Below, in pieces: positions 11,736-23,900 of a DNA stretch of 64,000 bases (the stretch's first letter is position 1; every line of letters begins with the position of its first letter). A program made the position numbers and the translations under genes. The notes beneath the pieces were generated by a model. That model saw only the letters and a program-made list of their open reading frames with translations, was not told the origin of the DNA and did no database searches. This DNA is from Ciona intestinalis (taxonomy: Eukaryota; Chordata; Ascidiacea; Phlebobranchia; Cionidae). The stretch covers positions 5,340,535 through 5,404,534 of the forward strand of contig NC_020169.2 in assembly GCF_000224145.3 (NCBI RefSeq), in the 5' to 3' direction.

Positions 11736-13395
11736 CTATTTTCGCAAAGCGCTTACTATCTTGCACCCCACGAACGAAAGTACAACAGATAGAACGCTAG
11801 CTGACAAAATCATTTCTTTTTTCATCCGAATCATAAACGGGTGCTCCCTTAAAAAATCCTCCATTGAAGAACCGTCCTTATTTTTATGAGCAATTTGTTC
11901 ATCTGGTGATTCCACGCCCAGGAATTTACACAGAGGTTCCCAACCTTGTTTAATGTTGTAAACTAGAAGCTGGTCCTTCGGGACTTTCTGTAATATAGTG
12001 CGGTTGGACAGAAATAGGACGCCACACATTTTCATTCTATTTCCTCGTCCCAGTTGGTAGTAAACAAAGAATCTTCAAAAAACTATCAAGCCGCATCCTC
12101 ACGACTCCCATGGATTGTTGTTAATTGTTTAAAACACGATCAAGATATTTGGATAGTATGTGCTAAATGTGTCGTATCTTACCCCACAGTACTGTATATA
12201 AAAACGCAATGTTACCTACCTGCTGCACATACACGTTGTGCATTCGGTAACGAGTTCGTGTGAGGTGTTCATTGCATGTGACGTTTGAGAATGGAAAAGA
12301 GAGTTTCCCACCAAAAAAATGATGATCTGTTGAAACGGAGGGTAAAAGTTTGATATATAGGGTATAAACTTACGCAACGGTAAAGGCTTTCTTAAACTAG
12401 TAATTAAATTTACGTATGGTCTTCCTGGTGCATCATGCCCATGTATGGCCGATCTATGATATATGCCATTTCGTGATAACTTAAATTTAGCAGGCATCAG
12501 TTGTCATTTTTATCCTGCTAATCTCGTAAACCTATAAATGGCTGTCGTTGCCTCGCCACGGGCAGATAAATAAGTTACATTCAATTTTTTATTCATACAT
12601 TACACACTGTAGAGTTGCTCAGATCAGCCCATGCTTTAAGTTCGTATTCAGTATTATGTTTAGAGGGTATTTTGCTCACCGATATGCCGGCGAAATCGTC
12701 CAAATTTAATTCCGTTAGGTGACAGCAGGTGTATCAGTTTTATTGTAAGGTTACTGTTCGATCTTGACATTTGTTTTTCCCAGCTTTTAAACCACTCGTC
12801 TTCGCTGTCACGAACCGCCAGAATTACCTATATGTTTCACACATTATTGACTGTAGAAAGAATCCTACCAAAATGGGTATGTAAATAGCTAGATAGATAT
12901 TATATTACAACTTATCTCTATAGAGCGGGGACAAATCTGACATAAATGTAAGTACTATGAGGTGAGGTGGGATACCACTTGCACCTAAATTCCGTGCGTT
13001 CTATAATCGTGTTTAAACTATTTACAAACATCTTTTAAAGTTGCTGGTCTACGGTTATATGCCTCTGTATATATTCTTTGTTTCATACAAAATGGGACGA
13101 GAAAGGTGGAAATCCCACCTTACCCCAACCTACTATAACATACTTTCGCGTCTGGGAAAACTGAGAATATTTCCTCCCAGAAGATCGGGATCGGATTATC
13201 AATAACAACATCCACATCTTGATACATCCTCCGGAAATCTTCCGCTTTTCCTTTTCCAGTGAAAAACTTTTCCCACTCGTCGCCATGGTAACAGGCATGC
13301 TCCAAAAAATCGTAGACTTGGTAGTCGAGTTTGGTTAAAGCGGCAGCCAAACTTTTGGTTCCAGTTTTAGCGCAGCCTACCACTATAACCTTCAT
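11736..13395 (-). CDS. P-loop sulfotransferase-like protein, copy A
   Basis: Four minus-strand exons of 252, 148, 107 and 252 bp: 13144-13395, 12680-12827, 12220-12326, 11736-11987. They encode 252 residues with closed phases. The N-terminus MKVIVVGCAKTGTKSL carries a P-loop (about residues 7-15) of the type that binds PAPS in sulfotransferases. The RDSEDEWFKSW and VPKDQLLVYNIKQGWEPLC segments fit the Sulfotransfer_4-type family, which is often mis-named as an NAD-dependent protein. The last 25 residues (SASVLSVVLSFVGCKIVSAL) form a hydrophobic helix followed by RK, so the protein is predicted tail-anchored with the enzyme domain in the cytosol. The substrate is unknown. Its tandem partner, copy B, lies 492 bp upstream with the same exon lengths. 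Two inverted-repeat elements sit in its introns. Confidence 0.85.
12018..12201. mobile_element. MITE filling intron 3 of copy A
   Basis: Family body from ATTTTCATTCTATTTCCTCG through GTTAATTGTTTAAAACACGA to TCTTACCCCACAGTA. It makes up most of the 232 bp intron. Confidence 0.7.
12956..13137. mobile_element. MITE abutting the exon 1 donor of copy A
   Basis: Left end TATGAGGTGAGGTGGGATAC, right end TACCCCAACCTACTATA. Its edge lies only 6 bp from exon 1, so the host keeps just the GTATGT donor before the element starts. Confidence 0.7.
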
Positions 13396-13887
13396 TGTAC
13401 TCCACTAAACTATAACACAACTGCACAAAACAAAAGAACCGTTATACCGATACAGCTTTAATGACTATTAAGTTAAATATTAACGGCGTTGAAAGTACAA
13501 TATGTGCAGACGATCTTTTCTTTTCGCAAGTACAACTAAGCTATTATGTTCGTTGACACATTTTGGGTTAATTATGGAAAATACTTGAGGCTTTGTGGGT
13601 TTTGTCAAGCGCTGCATTGGTCTTAAGTTCATGATAAACAAGAGAGCAGAGCTTTAATAAATGAGCATGGTTTAATAAACATACACAATTTTCTAATGTG
13701 AGGTTTAGGTGCACGTTCTGTTGTGGAAAATATTATTAAAAAAAGAACAGTTGTTAACAAAAGGTGATTAGTAGGGCACACATATTTGGCCAAAAAACTC
13801 ATGCACATAGCTTAGTCTGTATAATAGGGCGATTCGGCGATGAACCCGCTATGGAAATTACTTTAAAATATATAGAGCTAGCAGTTA

Positions 13888-15348
13888 TTATCTAAATACT
13901 CGAGCCAATGCAAATGAACCAACCACAGCTGTGAGCGTTAAAAGAACAGAAACGGAGATATACATTTCCTTCTGCATTCGTTGAGCTTTCGGGCTTTCCT
14001 TCAAGAAAGCTTCGTATGCCTCTCCCAGTTTGTTCTTATGGGGAAACGGCTCGTCTGGGATTTCCACGCCCAGGAATTCGCATAAAGGTCCCCAGCCTTC
14101 TTTCACGTTGTAAATTAACAGCTGTTCCTTGGGGACATTCTGGATGTATATAACACGACGCTCAATGCTTAACTGCTATTATGTTAATAGTTTCTACAAA
14201 CCTTTGGTTATGATTAATTAATAGTTATATTATTGGGACCTCTGTATAGCTGTTGTAGAGTATAGGGCATTTTAATAATAAGATTTAACTGACTTATATA
14301 ATGCGTTTCTCAGAAGGCCTGAAACCCGTAAAGTTAGCCTTTAAAACAGCCACGTATAATGTAGGTGTCTTAGTGAAAAACATTCTACAGACCTGTGGGA
14401 CATAAGCAATTTGTTGACGGTAATACCTTCGAGTAACGATCTCATTTAGAACTGTATTTGACAGCAAATATGTCAGATTCCCGCCGTATAACTTACGGTC
14501 TGCAAAACAGATAAGATATAGCAGGCTGAGGAAGATGGGAGACTATAACACATACATCCAAATATTCTGATCCTGTTTTAAGCGATTCGCAAGGCTAGTC
14601 ATGAAGATATGGTTTTATACTTCTTTGAATGGCCCATTACCACAGAAACCCGCTACCACTAAAAATGAATGGTATCTCACATAAGGTTCTCCTGTAACGA
14701 TGAAACCTTCTTCCGTTCGGTGAAAACAGATGGATAAGCTTCCATGTTATGTTCGTACTCTGCCGTATAACATGTCTTCTTCTACTTTCATACCATTGGT
14801 CTTCGTCATCACGGACCGTGAGAATGATCTGTTTAGAAGTAACACCTCAATTTAAACCCATATATTTTAATCTCGACTCCTATAGAGTGTATGGCTGACA
14901 ATTTCGACGAACATGTTTGTTTGACAATTTAGAACCACTGGATTGGAAATGGCTTTCTCAAGGTCACAATCGCCCGTTGCGGCGTCAAGCTTCGAACCCG
15001 TCACATTTTGGTTAAAGGCAGGCGGGTCCAACCAGCACTGTGGCAGACCGGTCAACATTTTTAAAGATAATTTATAAAGAGGTGTTCTAGACTTACCTTT
15101 GCATCTGGGTAGACTGAGAAAATTTCCTCCCAAAAGAAAGAAATTGGTCCATCACACACAACGTCCACGTCTTCGTACATCTGACGGAAATCTTCTACTT
15201 TACCTTTACCGTCGAAGAATCTTTCCCACTGCTCGCCATGGTACCAGAAATGCTCTAAGTTATCATATACGTTGTAGTCCAGTTTAGTTAATGCTTCAGC
15301 TAAACTTTTCGTGCCCGTTTTTACGCACCCAGCAACAATAATCTTCAT
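13888..15348 (-). CDS. P-loop sulfotransferase-like protein, copy B
   Basis: Paralogue of copy A with identical exon sizes: 15097-15348 (252), 14681-14828 (148), 14393-14499 (107), 13888-14139 (252). It encodes 252 residues in closed phase. It starts MKIIVAGCVKTGTKSL (P-loop) and keeps NVYDNLEHFWYHGEQWERF, RDDEDQWYES, RRYYRQQIAYV and NVPKEQLLIYNVKEGWGPLC. It ends in a hydrophobic helix (VSVLLTLTAVVGSFALARV) plus FR. The first exons of A and B are clearly similar but far from identical, so the duplication is not recent, and both copies look intact. The third exon is the most diverged. Substrate and sub-cellular membrane are unknown. The tail-anchored prediction rests on the C-terminal helix alone. 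Confidence 0.85.
14522..14635. mobile_element. MITE, truncated
   Basis: Left part only: GAGGAAGATGGGAGAC, then CCAAATATTCTGATC. It lies in intron 2 of copy B. Confidence 0.6.
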
Positions 15349-15539
15349 TATTTAGAACTGTAAAAGAATAACACCATAGATTTTATTTTAACCTACTCAA
15401 ATAAAAACATATTTAAACCGTATAGAACTGGGTATACTGGATATATATATATGCCTGAACCTGATTATTCAGTCTATATCGGTTCGCCTTTCTTACGCTG
15501 TGTATATTCAATGATTATTAGCTGTCTTGATAAACGTTT

Positions 15540-17028
15540 ATGTTATTGTTTTTGTTTCCTGACAAACTGACATTATTTCCGCCACATGACGAACTGTCTC
15601 ACTGTTATTTTGAATATTTTAACCAGTATACGATAGCGCTGCTTAATATTTCAACGTTGTAGTTCTGTGGTCGTACGTGCCTTTCGGCAGGACACGTAGA
15701 GCAAATGTTCCAGCCCAGAGGTCACTAATGGGTTGTCTACGTCGTAAGCCACACTAAAACAATAAAAATAACTAAAGTAAAAGGTTTGCGGCACAGCTAA
15801 GCCCTTTATGCTTAACAGGTTAACGAATCCCATTCACGGATCCCCTATATTGTCATATTTAATACATGTTGTGGCTTTACGTAACGTGGATTTTCTTTTT
15901 ACAACCTTTATGTGGGATTTCTTTTTAAACCGGACAACAGCTATACAAGTTATGCTCGATCAAAATTAAAAATAAATATGTACAACTGCTTTTGTTGTTC
16001 CCTCTAACTTTTTTCGGAAGAACATTAGAATGGGAAAGACCAAAATACTGAAGAATCGGTTATCCCATTTGGTAGTAAACGAAGAACATTTAAAGTATTA
16101 TAAAACGGTATCGCCGCGACTCTTACAGACTCTTGTTAATTGTTTGAAACGCGTTCGCGGTCATTTTGCACACGGTCTGTCACATTTATTCATTCTGTCT
16201 GTAAGCGACAAGAACAGTCAGTTTTTTTGTCCGCTACATGGCGTAAAAGCNNNNNNNNNNNNNNNNNNNNNNNNNNNNNNNNNNNNNNNNNNNNNNNNNN
16301 ATGTTTTTTTTTGTTTCCCGACAAATGGACATCATTTCCGCTTTTCGTCATATGTCCGAACTGTCTGCAAGTTACTATTACTTTGAATACCTTTTTAACC
16401 AGTACGATAGCGCTGCTTAATATTCAACGTTGTACTTTTGTGGGCGTATGTGCCTTTGGGCAGGATACGTAGCAGCAAATGTTCCAACCCAGTGGTCACT
16501 AATGGGTTGTCTACGTCGTGAGCCACACTAAAACAATAAACATAACTAAAGTAAAAGGTTTGCGGCACAGCTAAGCCCTTTAAGCTTAACAGGTTAACGA
16601 ATCCCATTCACGGATTCCCTATATTGTCATATTTAATACCTGTTGTGGCTTTACGTGACGTGGATTTTTTTTACACCCTTTATGTGGGATTTCTTTTTAA
16701 ACCGGACAACAGCTATACAAGTTATGCTCGATCAAAATTAAAAATAAATATGTACAACTGCTTTTGTTGTTCCCTCTAATTTTTTTCGGAAGAACATTAG
16801 AATGGGAAAGACCAAAATACTGAAGAATCGGTTATCCCATTTGGTAGAAAACGAAGAACATTTAAAGTATTATAAAACGGTATCGCCGCGACTCTTACAG
16901 ACTCTTGTTAATTGTTTGAAACGCGTTCGCGGTCATTTTGCACACGGTCTGTCACATTTATTCATTCTGTCTGTAAGCGACAAGAACAGTCAGTTTTTTT
17001 GTCCGCTACATGGCGTAAAAGCGCTAAA
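15540..17028 (+). repeat. 772 bp direct repeat, two units around a gap
   Basis: Unit 1 is about 15540-16250 and unit 2 about 16301-17028. Landmarks such as AGAATGGGAAAGACC recur 772 bp apart (16027 and 16799). The right two-thirds are nearly identical while the left third is clearly diverged. Unit 1 stops at the run of N at the same point where unit 2 goes on. Each unit contains a SINE middle part (CCAGTGGTCACTAATGGGTT) and half of the MITE body. Open frames in it look like repeat-derived chance frames. Confidence 0.8.
16251..16300. other. Assembly gap (50 N)
   Basis: Run of 50 undetermined bases at the junction of the two direct repeat units. The round number suggests a placeholder rather than a measured size. 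Confidence 0.98.
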
Positions 17029-17541
17029 CGTTTGCGCATTTGTAACATTACGCTTGTGGTACAAGCAAACAAACAGATGCGGTTCGTTTAAATCACTACT
17101 TTCGTTAGCTTTATGACTATTGGTGTATTTTATAAGCCGCTAATTTTGGTTTAAATTTAAGAGCACCGTATTTAAAACATAATGGTCTTGTAAAAAAAGA
17201 AAAACTTTCTTTATTATTAAATTTGTTTACTTATTTATTTAATGTCATTTCAATAATTAATCAAATGTGCGAAAAACCGCCAAAATAATAATTTAAGTTT
17301 ACTTTCAACGTCATTCCCTCCCATATGTTTTTCTTAACCAATCAGAATCCATTAGGAAAACACGCCTCTAGGTAACGTCTCAAAATTAATTGAAAAAATT
17401 AAAAAAAAATTGTAAATGTAAAAATACAATTATTCATACTTCAAATGTAATGTTTAAAATTACTTACACTTTTTTGCCTAACGTTTTGTGACGTTACCTA
17501 TTAGCGCATGCTGCCGATGGTGATGTAACAGAGCATCATGT

Positions 17542-17549
17542 TATAAATA
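17542..17549 (+). promoter_or_regulatory. Possible BCAT promoter and 5' untranslated exon
   Basis: TATAAATA lies about 400 bp before the aminotransferase ATG. Downstream, ACAGACA followed by GTAAGT (donor at 17681) and TTTATTTTTGCAG (acceptor ending 17904) could bound a 5' untranslated intron. Alternatively the acceptor receives a spliced leader. Inferred from position only. Confidence 0.35.
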
Positions 17550-17950
17550 CGGTTCCGATGCCCGCCATTTAGCAGAACGGCGTAAATGCGCAGCTGCGTT
17601 CTAGTTCTTAATGTACATTTGTCAAGGTGTTTAAAATGCTAGCTTTAAAAGCCGGTTTTGAGTTTAAGTTATAACAGACAGTAAGTCCAATGCAGTTAGA
17701 TAAGTACGTTAATAAGCAGGATAAAGCTGATTAAAATGGTCCAGTAGATTAGGAATAGAAAGAGCTTAAATGGTGTATACAGTTCTGTGCAATATCATTT
17801 AACTGATACCTGTTACCATGTGTTTGTTAACGTGTTTTGGGTACAGTTTTTTAAAATCTAAAATCATTTATTTAGTGTTTAGCCGTTTTTGTTTATTTTT
17901 GCAGATAGCATTTTCAGTTCCTATAAAATAGGTAATATATCAAACTAAAA

Positions 17951-20900
17951 ATGGCGACTTGCGGAAGACTCCGATTATTTGACCAATGCCTAAGAAATTC
18001 ACCTTTCGCAATTGTAAGTAAGCTTTATTTCGTGTCACTGAAGTCACTGAAGCGTTATAAAATATATGGTTCCATGCGCGTACAGTATTCGTATAGGAAT
18101 TTTAAACTACATTGGCCTAGTTTTATCTACTGCATTGAAGCGCAGGTAGACATAACACGTGTTAAAGCTAAAGTTTAAATCGATACGCGCGCCGCAAAAA
18201 GGGAAAATTGTACGTAGTTTTCCATGATGCGCCTCGTGAAGCCACGCATGCCTCGTTTGATTCGAAACAGGATATATACAATTTAAAATTCTTCAGTATA
18301 GCGGTACCGCGAACCCATACCAGCCAAAAGGTTCTCGAATTACATTGATCGTTCTTACATTGGTTTCTGGATTAAATCAAACGCCAGTGTAGTTTAATAC
18401 TCTGTTTAAACCACTTGATAAAAAGCGCCAATGTAGGCCAGCGTCTTGGTTTAAAATTAAAATCGTGATACAAATTGATTTATAGATTAGCGATTCATTT
18501 GTATAATGACTTTTCAATTTGCCTAACAATCCTACATGAGCGTCAATTAATCATATTTACAAATGTCCACTTATTAAAACTAAATCATACGCCACGCAAC
18601 AGGAAATGACATCATTCGTTACGTATATATTGTAGTAAATATATGTTACTATGTCTATGTGTAACACTGCGTCATCATACTAAACAAACTATAACGATGC
18701 ATCATATTTCTGATAATTTTCTGTACTAAACATTTTCCCCAAAAGCATTGAAACTTTATTTACCATGGCATTGAGAAATGATAGCATTATGTTAAAAACT
18801 GCCACCATTGTGGACGTATGTGTCCTTGGACAAGACACTTATCGGTAATTTCTCCAACCCAGTGGTCACTTATAAATTGTCGGCTGTATGTACATTAAAA
18901 TTTCGGCTATATGTACATAAAAAATTAAAAATAGCCACCCACAAAGTTACATATGCGGTAAATAATAAACGGGCACGATGCGTATATGAAAACGAACGCC
19001 CGCGCGTTATAACAACTGCTTTTGACCTTTCACGCAAGGTTAAATGAATGTAGTTCTCTCAAATATGACTTTAAACGTCAACTACAAGCGTTATTCCACG
19101 AAATGCTATGTATAGATGGTTGCTTAAAACCAGTTACTTACAACAAATTACAAAGATTTTTGCATTTATTTCAGATTCAGCGCTTTTCGTCAAGGACAAC
19201 TTTCAAGGTATGTATTATTTTAATTAATAATATAAAATAAAGTATTTGCCAGTGTATTCCAAAACGTGGTCATCTATTTGGCGAAGTGTTTTATTTGTAC
19301 TGAAAGAGCATTTCAAAATTGTTGTGTCTTGTGTGTATATGACTGGTAGCAAAATACAGCCATGTTAAGTCGAAAAACTTAACCTTTGGGACAGCATTAG
19401 ACTTAAAATACCATTTTTATTGTTTGCTATATACATGTAGTGCATGTAAAAGTGTGAGTAATTATCTTACGACCCAATCCTTCGTATGACTCTGTCCATT
19501 CGCTTCCAGGCCTCGGATCTTCGGTTGAACTTGACTAGACACCCCGGCCCGAAGCCCGAGGATCCGAACAAATGCATTTTCGGGAAACATTTCACCGACC
19601 ACATGCTCGCTGTCGAGTGGAACTTGAAAACAGGATGGGGTGTACCTGTAATAAAACCGTTGGAAAACATAAGTCTGCACCCGGCTACGTCGGTGTTCCA
19701 TTATGCTACAGAGGTAACTAGATACATTTATTTAAGGCTTTTGTCTATGTCGCATAATATTATGTTGCTGTTGTATATTGATATGCTTTCGTAGTTTGCT
19801 AAGCCCATTTGTGCGGCAATACATTCGTGTGTGGAGAATTATGTGTTGTGTCATTAATGTGGTAAAACCTGTCGAATAAAAGCAGTGCTGTTAAACCGTT
19901 CCCACAATACAACATAAACCAACCTATATTAAGTTGTATTGAGTTAAAAAAACAACAGAAATTGAAACAAACTGCCGGTAAAGTCGTGCTGTATTGTATG
20001 GGTAATGGACCAACCCTGGCCTAAATCCTAAAACCCATGGCGTGTCGCGCTACGGGGCCTCACCCGTATGGAATAGAATACTCTAACTGTTTCTTCTTGT
20101 TTTACTGTAACAGCTCTTCGAAGGTATGAAGGCCTACCGTACAGTGGACAATAGAATCGCTATGTTTCGACCAATGGAAAACATGAATAGAATGAATCGA
20201 ACAGCTAAACGTGCTTGCTTACCGGTATGTTATTATAATACAACTACTTCTATTGAAAGGCTGTATGGTATAGTACTACAACATACCAGACACCTGTGTT
20301 ATTACGACCGTCGTTGCCCAGCCACGCGAGGATTAATAAGCGACAATAATTTAATTAATACACATGTTTTACGCGCTGGAAAATGCTGGCAAAGCTTTCT
20401 AAATTTTAAACATGATTTATTGGCATTTGTCGTCAAAGGTAATACCCCCAACTAAGTTCAGGTAAGGTGGGGTAAGATGGAACGTTTCCATTCAACTTAG
20501 TAGTAAACAAAAAACATTCAAAAAATAATGTTTCATAAAAAATATCTCTTGTGCTAAAAAAGGAAAATTGACTAATGACCACACCAACGTCAAGTCTGCA
20601 TGTTTTTTACCAGAAAAGCCATTTACTCATATTTGCGTTAGTTTTCTGATGTTGCTAATTATTGTCATTTTGTGCAAGAAAAATTTAGCCCAATATTTTG
20701 CCAAGCAGTTAATGAACACGTACACGTTTTTTTTTAATGTACACGTTTCAGGAAATACGTTTTGCAAAAATTCATACACGATAAAACACGTTGTGTCTAG
20801 GTCACCTATAACGTTTAACATATGAAAAAAAATCTGCAATCTGTCTGGCCAAATAAAGCCATCATTTCTGCATGTCATTGCAGGGCTGGTTTAATCAGAA

Positions 20901-23900
20901 ACGAATCCATTATTTTTCTAGGATGCGTACAACGTTGTGACCGGGTATACTTAGCCCATATAGCTTACTGACCGTTTAATTTGTAGTTTTGCTGTTACAG
21001 TCAATAGTTTATATAGCAGCCAATCATGTTGGCCTAAATCTCAGGCCCTTGGGCCCCGCGGTAGAATTTCACTCATATAAAATAAACCAACTAAGTCAAA
21101 CCTCAAAGCATTAACGGTTGATCTGGTATAAAAATAGGGATGCACATTACAGAATTTCGAATCCATGAGATTCGAATCCTTTTGTATTCGAATCTAATTA
21201 CGGGATTCGGTATTCTGTTTAATGACGTCATTACACGTCATCTTATATACTATATTAACAATTTTTGAAACTTATTAATTTTGAAAAAAAATATTTTTGT
21301 GTTTGTGGGACTTTCGAGAGTAAACGTTTCGTAACGTCTTTTTATAGCCTGCTATACGTTTCATGACGCAAAAACTACCCAATAGTACAATTTTTGATCA
21401 TTTTACAGCTCATGATCCAACAAGGCTACTATGCAAGGGTCAATAAACTGACTTTTGTGGGTAAAATTTTTTTTTCCTATAAATATAAAAAGATTCGAAA
21501 TTCTAGATTCGGAATTCTAGATTCGAATTAAAGTATTCTAGGATATCCTAGAATACCTAATTATTCTGTAATGTGCATCCCTATATAAAAATGTAGTGTG
21601 TTTCCGGCGCTTCTTTTTTCATCCGGCTTATCAGGGAACGTGAACCATCGGAAATGCATTACGTTATATACCAGATGAGCCGTTGATGGTAGCAGAAGTA
21701 ACAGAATGTATACACATATATTCGAGTCCGACTTCACTGTTACGTTCATCTCAATTGCCCCACTTTAGCTTGTGTATTTTACTTTAGGAATTCGACAACG
21801 AGGAATTAGTTAAGTGCTTGGCAGAGTTGGTTAGAGTGGAACACGAATGGGTTCCGCACTCCACAACTGCTTCTCTCTACATGCGACCCACCATGATAGG
21901 AACAGAGGTAAAATAAGCCTCATCTACCCAATTTTCTTTGTCAATAACGTATTACATTTTACATTAATTGTGTTTTTTTTAATGTTGTAAAAATCACTGT
22001 TTTCATTTGGTAGTAAACAAAGAGTATTCACAGAAATTTGTATGTAACCGTATCTTAAAGACTATAACATAGCGTTGTTATTTGTTAAAGCCACGATTAG
22101 GAAACATGGGATGTTATGTTCCGGCAGTATCCATCTTATACCACAGTAATATAAACGTATGATGTAATATTCCATCACTCTTCAGCCTTCCCTCGGGGTA
22201 AACATGTCCTCCAGCGCTTTGCTCTACTGCATTCTATGCCCAGTCGGTCCATACTTTGACACCGGATCTTTTAGTCCAGTCTCTTTAATGGCTGACCCCA
22301 CTTACATACGAGCAGCTAAAGGAGGGTCAGGGGCGTACAAACTCGGAAGGTAGGAATTCGTTATTGCCTCAGAAAATGTATGATGTTTGGACAACGGTAA
22401 TTTAGCAGAAACATTTAGCAGAAATTTGTCATTCATGTTTGAATGTTTCTTTTGCGCAAGATACAATATGTTGTATCTGTATATTATCCAATACTTTAGC
22501 AGCTTCGTTGTTGTATTATTTACAGAACTATATAATCATTAATCATATCCCTACGACTCTAAAATGTATTATATGTATCATCTTACCCCACAGTACTTTT
22601 TCCAACTAAACCCACATTATCACATGTATCTACACACGTAACCTCGTTTTACAGCAACTACGGGCCCACGATTCGTATTCAACAAGAAGCAATTAAACGT
22701 GGATGTCAACAGGTGTTGTGGCTTTACGGTGAAGATCACCAAGTTACTGAAGTTGGGACAATGAACGTGTTCGTGTATTGGATCAACGAAGACGGAGGTA
22801 TGCCAAGTAAACATATATAGTAGGTTGGGACATTTTTCGTTTAGTTTTCTCTTTTCATTTGATAGTAAACAAAGAACATTCAACGAATTTTAAAACCGTA
22901 TCCTCACGACTTCCACAGACCGTTGTTTGTTGTTTAAAACACGATAATGATATTTGAACTCTATGTGTTTAAGGTGTCTTATCTTCCCCCACCCTAATAT
23001 ATGACCTTGGTGCAAATACCAATCGTCTGCCCGCTATCGTGTTAAAGATAACGTAGCTGTTGCGATAGACTTGTCGTAGGTTACACCAAGGTCATGTTGT
23101 TTATGTCCCAGCTTTATTTTGAGCATGTTTTGTTTTGTATTTTGATAACATCGTCAAGGGTTTTGGCGGTGGTGATTTGTTTTTAAAAGGTCATTTAATG
23201 TTATTGGCGGTAAATTGTTAAAGACCATGTTTAAATACACGAGTCTGGTCCTTACATGTTGGTTTAGCAGCCACGCTTTTATTTAGCACTTTTATATTTA
23301 AGCAGTTTTTATTTAACCTTTAACGACTTCTCTTAGTGTTAGTGATATGACTTTAATTATCAGGTAACATATTTGGCCCATTATAGTGAAGTTACATTCT
23401 ACTTAATACTGGACAGTATTCCACACTTACATATATTGCTTTTAAGATTAATATATAAGCATTTATCGATCCTTGTAGAAAAGGAGCTTGCCACCATGCC
23501 GTTGGGTGAAGGTATCGTCTTACCAGGAGTTACCAGGTCATCACTTATTGAGCTGGCGCACGAGTGGGATGAATTTAAAGTAACAGAACGAATAATAACC
23601 ATGGCGGATGTCAGCAAAGCGCTCAACGAAAATAGAGTAAGTCATGTTATACGTAATGTGTGTTACGCGCTATGTTAGTGCAGACGTACCTTATGTATCA
23701 CTGATGCGCATTTTTGCTGCGCTTAACAGCGTTTACGTCAAATGTTGTTTCTGAATAAAAACAAATGCTGCGCATTACAAAGTGAATGGCGCGCTTGCTT
23801 TCAGCCAGTCAATTGCTCCATCCAAGTAGTCCTTTATATGTTGACTAAATTGTCAGTCATAGATTACAGAAAATTAAATAAAAAATAATCGCCTTTAAAG

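Noticed and set aside
12380-12497. Exon of sulfotransferase-like copy A between 12380 and 12497
   Set aside because: The phase does not fit; the true third exon is 12220-12326, which matches copy B in length and sequence.
16030-17116. Two related plus-strand frames starting MGKTKILKNRLSHLV
   Set aside because: The frames run through MITE and SINE sequence in both repeat units and one crosses the N gap, so they are chance frames of repeat DNA.
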